From: Comamonadaceae bacterium | GTDB lineage: Bacteria > Pseudomonadota > Gammaproteobacteria > Burkholderiales > Burkholderiaceae_C | NCBI GenBank assembly: GCA_947463845.1 | Contig: CANHUM010000096.1 | Location: forward strand, 1-6,664 | DNA: 6,664 bases | Direction of reading: 5' to 3' | Part shown: one piece after another, positions 1-5,225 of the stretch | Numbering within the stretch: the first letter of the stretch is position 1 | How the letters are laid out: the number at the start of each line of letters is the position of its first letter | Position numbers and translations under genes: made by a program | Notes under the pieces: generated by a model | What the model was told of the DNA's origin: nothing | The model's input: only the letters and a program-made list of their open reading frames with translations | Databases searched by the model: none

Positions 1-94
1 AACCGCCGTCAAACTGGCGGCCGAGATCACGGGTGAATCCAAAAATCAGCTGTACGAGCAGGCGCTGGACTTGAAAAAAAACGAAGCGTCCTAA
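1..94 (+). CDS. rsmI: RsmI-like 16S rRNA (cytidine-2'-O)-methyltransferase, C-terminal end only
   Basis: This is the 3' tail of a gene that begins outside the window. The frame starting at base 2 reads 30 codons and stops at TAA 92-94. The visible residues begin TAVKLAAEITGESKNQLYEQ and end in a lysine-rich tail, DLKKNEAS. RsmI (YraL) proteins end in a small helical domain with the pattern K-x-A-x-LAAEI-x-G-x-x-KN-x-LY-x-x-AL, and this tail fits it well. RsmI uses S-adenosylmethionine to methylate the 2'-OH of C1402 in 16S rRNA, together with RsmH, in the ribosomal decoding centre. The catalytic domain is not in the window, so the call rests only on the C-terminal pattern. The gene converges on the aldolase-like gene, with 19 bp between the stop codons. 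Confidence 0.72.
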   Translation, partial: TAVKLAAEITGESKNQLYEQALDLKKNEAS

Positions 95-107
95 GCCAGT
101 CTGGTCC

Positions 108-125
108 GCGCATTCACCAATGCGC
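108..125. terminator. Small hairpin between convergent genes (possible weak terminator)
   Basis: A perfect 7-bp inverted repeat, GCGCATT-CACC-AATGCGC, lies just past the rsmI stop and overlaps the last codons of the convergent aldolase-like gene. Its position between two convergent genes suits a bidirectional terminator. However, neither strand has a clear T-run after the stem (the + strand continues CCCAAAAG), so the termination function is uncertain. Confidence 0.25.
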
Positions 126-773
126 CCCAAAAGTATCGCGCAGAATTTGCAGCTCGGGCTCCGGCAATGCCGTGGTTTGTGGCTGCAGCAGCATCAATCG
201 GGCGGTTTCCTCCAGCTCTTCGAGCGTGGCCATGGCCGCAGCGGGCGTGTCGTGCCAGACATTGGGCCCCAGCCGGGGCAGCATCACGGCGCGGATCGGT
301 GTGCCACGGGCGGCGTATTGGGCAATGAGCTCGGCCACTTCTTGTGCCGCCATCGGGCTGCCCGGGCGGTGGTACGCCGTGAGCGGGACATGGCCTACTT
401 TCATCACGAAGTAGGGGGTAATGGCGGGCAGCAGCTCCGGCCCTGAGGCGTTCAGGCTGAGGGCCACGCAATGCGTGCTGTGGGTGTGGATCACGCAGCC
501 GGTGGTGGGCGCGTGTGCACAGGCGGCGGCATAAATTTGGCGGTGCAAGGCGATGGTCTTGCTGGCTTTGTCGCCGCTGATCTGTTGACCCATGCCATCG
601 AGCTTGGCCAAGTGAGCCGGGTCGAGCCGCCCCAGACAAGCGTCGGTGGGGGTGATGAGAAACCCATCGTCCAGACGCACGCTGATGTTGCCGGCCGTGG
701 CATGCACGTAGCCGCGTTCAAAAAGGCTTTGCCCGATGCGGCACATCTCTTCACGGGCTTGGGATTCGTTCAT
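114..773 (-). CDS. Class II aldolase/adducin-family protein, OtnC (YgbL)-like, with altered active-site positions
   Basis: The product is 219 aa, a normal length for the family (E. coli OtnC is about 212 aa). The ATG at 773-771 is preceded by GGAG with 7-nt spacing, which supports this start. Visible family features are the AGNISVR nucleotide/phosphate-loop region near residue 30, the metal-binding HTHST near residue 95, the TPYFVMKVGHVPL segment, and an EELEETARLML helix near the C-terminus. These resemble 3-oxo-tetronate-4-phosphate decarboxylases more than fuculose-phosphate aldolases. By alignment from memory, the catalytic Glu that follows Pro-Ser-Lys/Ser is a Thr here (ASKT), and the usual Asn-His-Gly-Pro that supplies the third metal ligand reads Arg-Leu-Gly-Pro. 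The protein may therefore be a divergent subfamily with different chemistry, and the substrate is not assigned. It is probably cotranscribed with the phosphatase gene 58 bp upstream. No kinase or isomerase partner is visible. Confidence 0.8.
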   Translation of the reverse strand: MNESQAREEMCRIGQSLFERGYVHATAGNISVRLDDGFLITPTDACLGRLDPAHLAKLDGMGQQISGDKASKTIALHRQIYAAACAHAPTTGCVIHTHSTHCVALSLNASGPELLPAITPYFVMKVGHVPLTAYHRPGSPMAAQEVAELIAQYAARGTPIRAVMLPRLGPNVWHDTPAAAMATLEELEETARLMLLQPQTTALPEPELQILRDTFGAHW

Positions 774-831
774 GCAAAGGCTCCAGGGGTTCGTGCCATT
801 GTAAAAAGCGCGGTGGGAAAAAACCCGGACG

Positions 832-1578
832 TCAGTCTTCCAGCAGCATGCGCTTCAGCTCGGCCACTTCTTGCGGGCTCAGGCCAATGGCCCCATGCAG
901 GTAGTCGCGCATGCCCCCGTGCTGCGCATCCACGGCCTCAAATGCAGCGTGCAAAAACTCGGGCTGCACTTGCCACAGCACTTTCATCACATGCGGGTGG
1001 CCCTGACCTTCAAGGCGGGGGTCTCGCTTGTAGAGTTGGTTGGTGAGCAGGTAGTCGTTTTCGATGGTGGCCCGGTCCACCTCCAGGGCCGACAGCAGCA
1101 GCGCCGCTGCAAAACCCGTGCGGTCCTTGCCTGCCGTGCAGTGAAACACCTGGGGCGTGGGCGCTTCCAGCAAATGTTTCAAGAACCGTCCGTAAGTGTC
1201 GGCGTTGCGGTTCACAAAATCACGGTAGGTCTCGCGCATCAGGTCCACGGTTTCTTCGGTGGTGGGCACCACACCTTGTGCCACCAGCGCCTGCATGCGG
1301 GCGATCACGGTCGGTTCGATGGTCAGCGCCACGCGTTGCACGCCCGGGATGGCATAGGGCGTGGCAGCGCACTCGGCCGCACCGCGAAAGTCCAGGCTGT
1401 GACGGACGCCCAGAGCCTTCAGTTGCTGTAGGTCCGTCTCTGTGAGACCCGCCAGATGGTCTGACCTGAAAACCTGACCCCGTCGCACGCAGCGGCCATG
1501 GACATTGCGGTAGCCGCCAACATCGCGAAAGTTCGAAGCGCCCTGCAACAAGGCGGTGGGTATCCGGGTCATGGCCAT
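832..1578 (-). CDS. Protein-tyrosine phosphatase of the Y_phosphatase3 (PF13350) type
   Basis: The product is 248 aa. The phosphatase P-loop HCTAGKDRTG lies at residues 146-155, with nucleophile Cys147 and phosphate-binding Arg153 in the CX5R pattern. Lys151 and Asp152 after the Gly are typical of the LipA/MptpB-like atypical tyrosine phosphatases, which act on phosphotyrosine and sometimes other phosphoresidues or phosphoinositides. Near the N-terminus, NFRDVGGY (residues 16-23) and LDFRGAAE (62-69) are the other conserved family blocks. There is no signal peptide or membrane segment, so it is probably cytoplasmic. The start was set at ATG 1578 because family homology begins about 15 residues downstream. 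ATG 1572 is an alternative, and neither has a strong ribosome-binding site. The frame stays open to 1968, but that part is antisense to the kinase gene. The gene is divergent from the histidine kinase gene, so a link to it is possible but not shown. Confidence 0.85.
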   Translation of the reverse strand: MAMTRIPTALLQGASNFRDVGGYRNVHGRCVRRGQVFRSDHLAGLTETDLQQLKALGVRHSLDFRGAAECAATPYAIPGVQRVALTIEPTVIARMQALVAQGVVPTTEETVDLMRETYRDFVNRNADTYGRFLKHLLEAPTPQVFHCTAGKDRTGFAAALLLSALEVDRATIENDYLLTNQLYKRDPRLEGQGHPHVMKVLWQVQPEFLHAAFEAVDAQHGGMRDYLHGAIGLSPQEVAELKRMLLED

Positions 1579-1741
1579 CCAATCAACAGTCAATGCATGT
1601 AAACCTGCCGATATTGTCACGGCCTGCAAGTCGGGCAACCGTTGCCGCAGGCGACAAGCCCTCCGGCGCAGCAGGCCAAGCCAGGGACAGGGCCCGTGCC
1701 CGCAACTCGAATGCTTGGCATACGCCTTGCTTGTAGTGGCC
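1579..1741. other. Divergent intergenic region between the phosphatase and the histidine kinase
   Basis: This 163-bp stretch should hold promoters for both directions. On the + strand it contains a sigma-54-like element at 1716-1731. About 100 bp upstream of the predicted start site is a short perfect dyad, GGCAAC-C-GTTGCC (1634-1646), flanked by a further 6-bp pair, GCCTGC/GCAGGC (1622-1627 and 1647-1652). No convincing sigma-70 promoter was seen for the leftward phosphatase gene. No gene is evident in it. Confidence 0.55.
1716..1731 (+). promoter_or_regulatory. Candidate sigma-54 (-24/-12) promoter for the two-component operon
   Basis: The sequence TGGCAT-N5-TTGCT matches the sigma-54 consensus TGGCAC-N5-TTGCW at all but the sixth base. 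The invariant GG (1717-1718) and GC (1729-1730) have the required spacing, and a pyrimidine precedes the TGG. Counting from the -12 base at 1730, transcription would begin near 1742. That is exactly the first in-frame ATG of the kinase gene, and would favour translation from ATG 1796 instead. No bona fide NtrC-type enhancer sequence was recognised. Confidence 0.42.
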
Positions 1742-2974
1742 ATGAGCCTGAATCTGTCACCCTCCACAGCTGTCCCGACGCCCGCGCAAGGGTTGATGGG
1801 GGTGACCGAGGCCTGGCGCGATCCCTTGGGCTTGATGCTGGCCTCCACCGGCGAAGGGGTTTTTGGGGTCGATCTGGAGGGTTTGTGCGTTTTCATCAAC
1901 CCGGCCGGGGCCCGCATGATCGGCATGGAGCCGCAGCAGGTGCTGGGCCAGAACATGCATACCCTCACGCACCACTCGCATGGCGACGGGAAGCATTACC
2001 CGATGGACGACTGCCCGATTTACAACGCCTTTCGAGAGGGCCAGCCTTGCCGCATCGACAGCGAGGTGTTCTGGCGCTCAGACGGCAGCAGTTTCCCGGT
2101 CGAGTATTCCAGCTACCCGGTGTTTGACCAAGGCCAGGTGCGGGGTGCGGTGGTCACCTTTGTGGACATCACGGAGCGCAAGCGGGCCGAAGACGCTTTG
2201 CATCAGGCCAAGAATGAGCTGGAGCTGCGGGTGGCCGAGCGCACCCAGGCGCTGGAAACCGCTCTGCAGCAGTTGCGCGAGCTGGCCGCTTGGTCCGAGG
2301 CAGTGCGCGAAGAAGAGCGCACCCGCATTGCCCGCGAGGTGCATGACGAGCTGGGCAGCTTGCTGGTGGCACTGAAGATGGATGTGAGCTGGCTGGACAA
2401 ACGCTTGTCCGAGCAAGAACAACGCCTGGCCGCTGAAGCACAAAGCATGCGTGAAAAGATGCGCGGCAAATGCCAGAACATGAGCCGTCTGATTGAAAAC
2501 GCGGTGGTCAATGTGGGCCGCATCATCACCGACCTGCGTCCCAGCATCCTCGACCATCAGGGGCTGTGGGATGCCCTGGCATGGCAGGCCCAGGAGTTTG
2601 TGCAGTCGGCCGAGCAAGAACTCAGGTGGTGCATGGAAGTGAACGCGCAACGTGTGCTGCCCGAACCCATGTCCATGGCGGTGTTCCGCATCTTTCAGGA
2701 GATGCTGAGCAACGTGGGCCGTCACGCCCGCGCCCGCATGGTGGATGTCGACATCGTCGAGCGCGAGGGCTGGCTCCATCTGTCGGTGGAAGACGACGGT
2801 TGCGGGGCCGAGGCACAGGTCTTCGAGTCGGCGCAGGCTTACGGCATCATGGGCATGCGCGAGCGGGCACGGCATTTTGGCGGCGTGATCGACATCGACA
2901 GCCAGCCTGGCCGGGGCACCCGCATGCGCTTGTCTATGCCCTTACCCTTGCCCCTAGACCAGGAAGCGCCATGA
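1742..2974 (+). CDS. PAS-domain sensor histidine kinase (HisKA_3 / NarX-DegS class), soluble
   Basis: The product is 410 aa from ATG 1742. An alternative ATG at 1796 (392 aa) has AAGGG just upstream, and no conserved domain would be lost. There are no membrane segments, so this is probably a cytoplasmic sensor. A PAS domain spans residues 29-145 and ends in the usual DITERKRAED. It carries a His-rich and Cys-containing stretch (HHS at 78-80, then DG-x-x-YP-x-x-DCPIY at 82-94) that may contact a ligand or cofactor. A coiled-coil linker (about 148-195) leads to the dimerisation and phosphoacceptor helix ERTRIAREVHDELG, where His201 is the predicted phosphorylated residue. The ATPase domain shows an N-box (RIFQEMLSNVGRHA, Asn324), a G1 box (DDGCG, 351-355), YGIMGMRERA (367-376) and GRGT (390-393). 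It should phosphorylate the response regulator encoded directly downstream, whose ATG overlaps its stop. The signal is unknown. Confidence 0.9.
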   Translation: MSLNLSPSTAVPTPAQGLMGVTEAWRDPLGLMLASTGEGVFGVDLEGLCVFINPAGARMIGMEPQQVLGQNMHTLTHHSHGDGKHYPMDDCPIYNAFREGQPCRIDSEVFWRSDGSSFPVEYSSYPVFDQGQVRGAVVTFVDITERKRAEDALHQAKNELELRVAERTQALETALQQLRELAAWSEAVREEERTRIAREVHDELGSLLVALKMDVSWLDKRLSEQEQRLAAEAQSMREKMRGKCQNMSRLIENAVVNVGRIITDLRPSILDHQGLWDALAWQAQEFVQSAEQELRWCMEVNAQRVLPEPMSMAVFRIFQEMLSNVGRHARARMVDVDIVEREGWLHLSVEDDGCGAEAQVFESAQAYGIMGMRERARHFGGVIDIDSQPGRGTRMRLSMPLPLPLDQEAP

Positions 2975-3624
2975 ACAGCCCTGTGCGCGTGCTGCTGGGC
3001 GACGACCACAAGATCGTGCGCGAAGGCCTGAAGATGGTGCTGGCCGACGACCCGGGCCTGCAGGTCGTGGCCGAGGCCGATACCGGCCCTGGTGTGCTCA
3101 GTGCGGTTCAGGCGCTGCAGGGCCCGCAAGGGCTGGATGTGGTGCTGCTCGACATCGCCATGCCCGGCATGGACGGTCTGGATGTGCTGCAAAGATTACG
3201 GCGCGACTGGCCTGGCCTGCCCGTGCTCATGCTCAGCACTTACCCCGAAAAACAATATGCGGTGCGCTGCATTCAACTGGGTGCATCGGGTTATTTGAAC
3301 AAAAGCACCGACCCGGACGAGTTGATGGCGGCGTTGCGCCGTGTGGCTGCAGGGGGCATGCACGTCACACCCGCCACTGCCGAGGCGTTGGCCAGCCTGG
3401 TGAGCCAGGGGCGCACCAAAAGTGGGATAGAGCTGCTCTCGCACCGTGAGCACCAGGTGTATCTTTTGTTGACCCAAGGCCACACCGTGAGCGAAATTGG
3501 TGCGCAACTGAGCCTGGCCCCCAATACGGTGAGCACTTACCGTGCACGTATCCTGGAAAAGACCGGCACCAAGAACGATGTGGAGTTGGCTTTGTACGCA
3601 CAAAGCCTGGGTGGCGGCCACTGA
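2971..3624 (+). CDS. NarL/FixJ-family response regulator (REC + LuxR-type HTH)
   Basis: The product is 217 aa, typical for the family. The ATG at 2971 overlaps the kinase stop as ATGA, and AGGA lies 8-11 bases upstream, so the pair is translationally coupled. The receiver domain (residues 5-120) has the acidic pair Asp11-Asp12, phosphoacceptor Asp61 in LLDIAMPGMDG, the switch residue Ser89 and the invariant Lys111. The C-terminal domain (about 155-212) is a LuxR/GerE helix-turn-helix: LSHREHQVYLLLTQGHTVSEIG followed by the recognition-helix region APNTVSTYRARILEK. It has no AAA+ domain, so it cannot by itself open a sigma-54 promoter. It would act either at sigma-70 promoters or as an accessory factor. 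A likely operator is the inverted repeat 57 bp past its stop, upstream of the transporter genes. That pairing is inferred from position only. Confidence 0.92.
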   Translation: MNSPVRVLLGDDHKIVREGLKMVLADDPGLQVVAEADTGPGVLSAVQALQGPQGLDVVLLDIAMPGMDGLDVLQRLRRDWPGLPVLMLSTYPEKQYAVRCIQLGASGYLNKSTDPDELMAALRRVAAGGMHVTPATAEALASLVSQGRTKSGIELLSHREHQVYLLLTQGHTVSEIGAQLSLAPNTVSTYRARILEKTGTKNDVELALYAQSLGGGH

Positions 3625-3680
3625 CTTGGCTTGCCGTGCCTGAAGCGGCCGACCTCCCGGTGTGGCAGATCCTCTGGTTT

Positions 3681-3698
3681 TGTAGGGCCAGCCCTACA
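3681..3698. promoter_or_regulatory. Perfect 7-bp inverted repeat, candidate operator
   Basis: TGTAGGG-CCAG-CCCTACA is a perfect dyad with a 4-bp spacer. Its centre is about 100 bp upstream of the start site predicted from the sigma-54-like element. Size and symmetry suit a dimeric regulator of the LuxR/NarL response-regulator class, such as the one encoded just upstream. A hairpin terminator is less likely because no T-run follows on either strand. It does not fit the NifA pattern (TGT-N10-ACA), because the spacing is N12. Confidence 0.5.
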
Positions 3699-3718
3699 CC
3701 GCATCGACAAGTGCCCCA

Positions 3719-3756
3719 CGAAATGAAGACACGCCCTGCCATGGGCACGCATTTCG
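3719..3756. repeat. Nested inverted repeat upstream of the transporter promoter
   Basis: CGAAATG (3719-3725) is the exact reverse complement of CATTTCG (3750-3756). Between them sits a second small dyad, GCCC-TGCCAT-GGGC (3733-3746). The arrangement lies immediately upstream of the sigma-54-like -24 element and could be an additional protein-binding site. The chance of coincidence is higher than for the 3681-3698 repeat. Confidence 0.25.
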
Positions 3757-3763
3757 GCGTTTC

Positions 3764-3779
3764 TGGCCCACAGCTTGCA
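3764..3779 (+). promoter_or_regulatory. Candidate sigma-54 (-24/-12) promoter for the transporter operon
   Basis: TGGCCC-N5-TTGCA matches TGGCAC-N5-TTGCW with one mismatch. GG is at 3765-3766 and GC at 3777-3778, at the correct distance, with a preceding C. The predicted start near 3790 gives a 24-nt leader containing GAGG 5 nt before ATG 3814, a sound layout. Sigma-54 control is common for nitrogen-uptake genes and requires an enhancer-binding activator, none of which is encoded in the window. Confidence 0.52.
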
Positions 3780-3813
3780 TAGACCTGCACATCTTCAACG
3801 ATGTGAGGTTGCC

Positions 3814-5220
3814 ATGTCTGAATTCTTTGACCCGTACAACGCCGATCGCCCCCTGATGCTCAAGTGCAGCTGTGGCCGGGACCATTCGCCCGCCGACCAC
3901 CACGCTGCAGTGGCCGCCGATGCCGCAGCCGCTCAGTTGCGTGCCCGCTCTGAAACTGCGGAGTTCGAGGCCTACAGCCAGGAGTTCATTGAGGCCACCT
4001 TGGTCAAGGCCTTGTTCCCGCAGGACCAGGAGCGCCGCATGTTCTTGCGTGCCGTGGGCAAGAAGACCGCCATGGCGGCCATTGCCAGCGTCTTGCCTGT
4101 GGCCAGCTTGCAGGCCTTGGCGCAAAGCAAAGGTCCCTTGGAAAAAACCAACCTGAAGATCGGCTTCATTCCGATCACCTGCGCCACGCCACTCATCATG
4201 GCCGATCCCCTGGGCTTCTACCAAAAGCAAGGCCTGAACGTGGAAGTGACCAAGACCGCAGGCTGGGCGCTGATCCGCGACAAGATGATCAACAAGGAAT
4301 ACGACGCGACGCATTTCCTGTCACCCATGCCCCTGGCCATCAGCATGGGTCTGGGGGCCAGCGCCACGCCCATGAACGTGGCCACCATCCAGAACATCAA
4401 CGGCCAGGCCATCACATTGGCCGTCAAGCACAAGAACAATCGGGACCCCAAAAACTGGAAGGGTTTCAAGTTTGCGGTGCCTTTCGATTATTCGATGCAC
4501 AACTTCCTTCTGCGTTACTACCTGGCTGAAAACGGCATCAACCCCGACACCGATGTGCAAATCCGGGTGGTGCCGCCGCCAGAGATGGTGGCCAACTTGC
4601 GCTCCGGCAACATCGACGGTTTTCTCGGACCCGATCCCTTCAACCAGCGTGCGGTGTTCGACGAAGTCGGCTTCATCCACATGCTCACCAAAGACCTGTG
4701 GAATGGTCACCCCTGCTGCGCCTTCGGCACCAGCACCGAATTCATTCAAAAGAACCCCAACACCTTTGCCGCGCTTTACCGTGCGGTGCTCACGGCTGCG
4801 GCCATGGCGCGCCAGCCGGGCAACCGCGAGTTGATCGCCAAAGTCATCTCGCCCGCGCAATACCTGAACCAGCCCGAGGCGGTGATTGCCCAGGTGTTGA
4901 CGGGCAAGTTTGCCGACGGCTTGGGCAAAGTGCAAAACGTGCCAGACCGCGCCGACTTTGACCCCATGCCCTGGCAAAGCATGGCGGTGTGGATGCTCAC
5001 GCAAATGAAGCGCTGGGGCTATGTCAAAGGCGATGTGGATTACAAGCAAATCGCCGAAAAGGTGTTCCTCATCACCGATGCCCGCAGGCACATGAAAGAG
5101 CTGGGCCACAGCTTTGCAGCCACCACGCCCTACCCCAAGCACAAGATCATGGGCAAGGAGTTTGACCCGGCCAAGCCCGAGGAATACATCAAGAGCTTCG
5201 CGATCCACAAGATGGGCTAA
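3814..5220 (+). CDS. NrtA/CmpA-like ABC transporter substrate-binding protein with N-terminal extension and internal Tat signal
   Basis: The product is 468 aa. ATG 3814 has GAGG 5 nt upstream; an upstream TTG (3775) lies inside the promoter-like element and was rejected. Residues 1-73 form an extension containing CSCGRDHSPADHH (Cys18, Cys20, His24, His29, His30). Next comes ERRMFLR (73-79), which fits the twin-arginine motif, a hydrophobic stretch, and ALA-Q at 101-104 as a likely cleavage point. The mature part (from about 105) is an NMT1_2-type periplasmic binding domain: LKIGFIPITCATPLIMADPLGFY (114-136), a GWALIRDKM segment, DGFLGPDPFNQRA (268-280) and GHPCCAFGTS (298-307). The family binds nitrate, nitrite, bicarbonate or related small compounds and delivers them to the permease. 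It is the first gene of the transporter operon. Export by Tat would mean that the protein folds, perhaps with a cofactor, before crossing the membrane. The substrate is not resolved. Confidence 0.88.
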   Translation: MSEFFDPYNADRPLMLKCSCGRDHSPADHHAAVAADAAAAQLRARSETAEFEAYSQEFIEATLVKALFPQDQERRMFLRAVGKKTAMAAIASVLPVASLQALAQSKGPLEKTNLKIGFIPITCATPLIMADPLGFYQKQGLNVEVTKTAGWALIRDKMINKEYDATHFLSPMPLAISMGLGASATPMNVATIQNINGQAITLAVKHKNNRDPKNWKGFKFAVPFDYSMHNFLLRYYLAENGINPDTDVQIRVVPPPEMVANLRSGNIDGFLGPDPFNQRAVFDEVGFIHMLTKDLWNGHPCCAFGTSTEFIQKNPNTFAALYRAVLTAAAMARQPGNRELIAKVISPAQYLNQPEAVIAQVLTGKFADGLGKVQNVPDRADFDPMPWQSMAVWMLTQMKRWGYVKGDVDYKQIAEKVFLITDARRHMKELGHSFAATTPYPKHKIMGKEFDPAKPEEYIKSFAIHKMG

Positions 5221-5225
5221 GGCAC

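Larger units (their letters stand above)
3625..3813. other. Regulatory intergenic region upstream of the transporter operon
   Basis: This 189-bp region carries, in order, a perfect inverted repeat (3681-3698), a looser nested dyad (3719-3756), a sigma-54-like element (3764-3779) and a GAGG ribosome-binding site (3805-3808). No coding frame with family features was found, and no T-rich terminator was seen after the response regulator. Read-through from the two-component operon into the transporter genes therefore remains possible. Confidence 0.65.

Noticed and set aside
790..831. Terminator between the phosphatase and aldolase genes
   Set aside because: The GGG-A6-CCC stretch (GGG-T6-CCC on the minus strand) gives only a 3-bp stem with the T-run in its loop, not after it. 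Cotranscription is more likely.
471..1046. Plus-strand open frame of 191 codons spanning the aldolase and phosphatase genes
   Set aside because: It crosses two well-supported minus-strand genes and their gap, and has no recognisable domain.
1579..1640. Sigma-70 promoter for the leftward phosphatase gene
   Set aside because: Candidate -35/-10 pairs such as TTGCCC with CAATAT matched too few consensus bases to report.
1556..1741. Upstream extension of the kinase reading frame to 1556
   Set aside because: It overlaps the divergent phosphatase start and has no domain similarity. It also lies upstream of the promoter-like element.
1579..1968. Upstream extension of the phosphatase reading frame to 1968 on the minus strand
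   Set aside because: The extra residues have no family features and are antisense to the PAS part of the kinase gene. Phosphatase homology starts just after 1578.
2078..2875. Minus-strand open frame of 265 codons across the kinase gene
   Set aside because: Composition and lack of motifs mark it as antisense to the kinase domains.
3681..3698. NifA-type upstream activator site or Rho-independent terminator at the perfect dyad
   Set aside because: NifA sites are TGT-N10-ACA and here the spacer is N12. No T-run follows the stem on either strand.
3625..3763. NtrC-type enhancer (TGCACC-N5-GGTGCA) upstream of the transporter promoter
   Set aside because: I looked for it because of the sigma-54-like element and found no convincing match by eye.
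4321..5208. Long minus-strand open frame of 295 codons inside the binding-protein gene
   Set aside because: It is a shadow frame in GC-rich DNA. Its product is rich in His, Gly, Val and Arg with no recognisable domain, whereas the + strand protein is clearly conserved.
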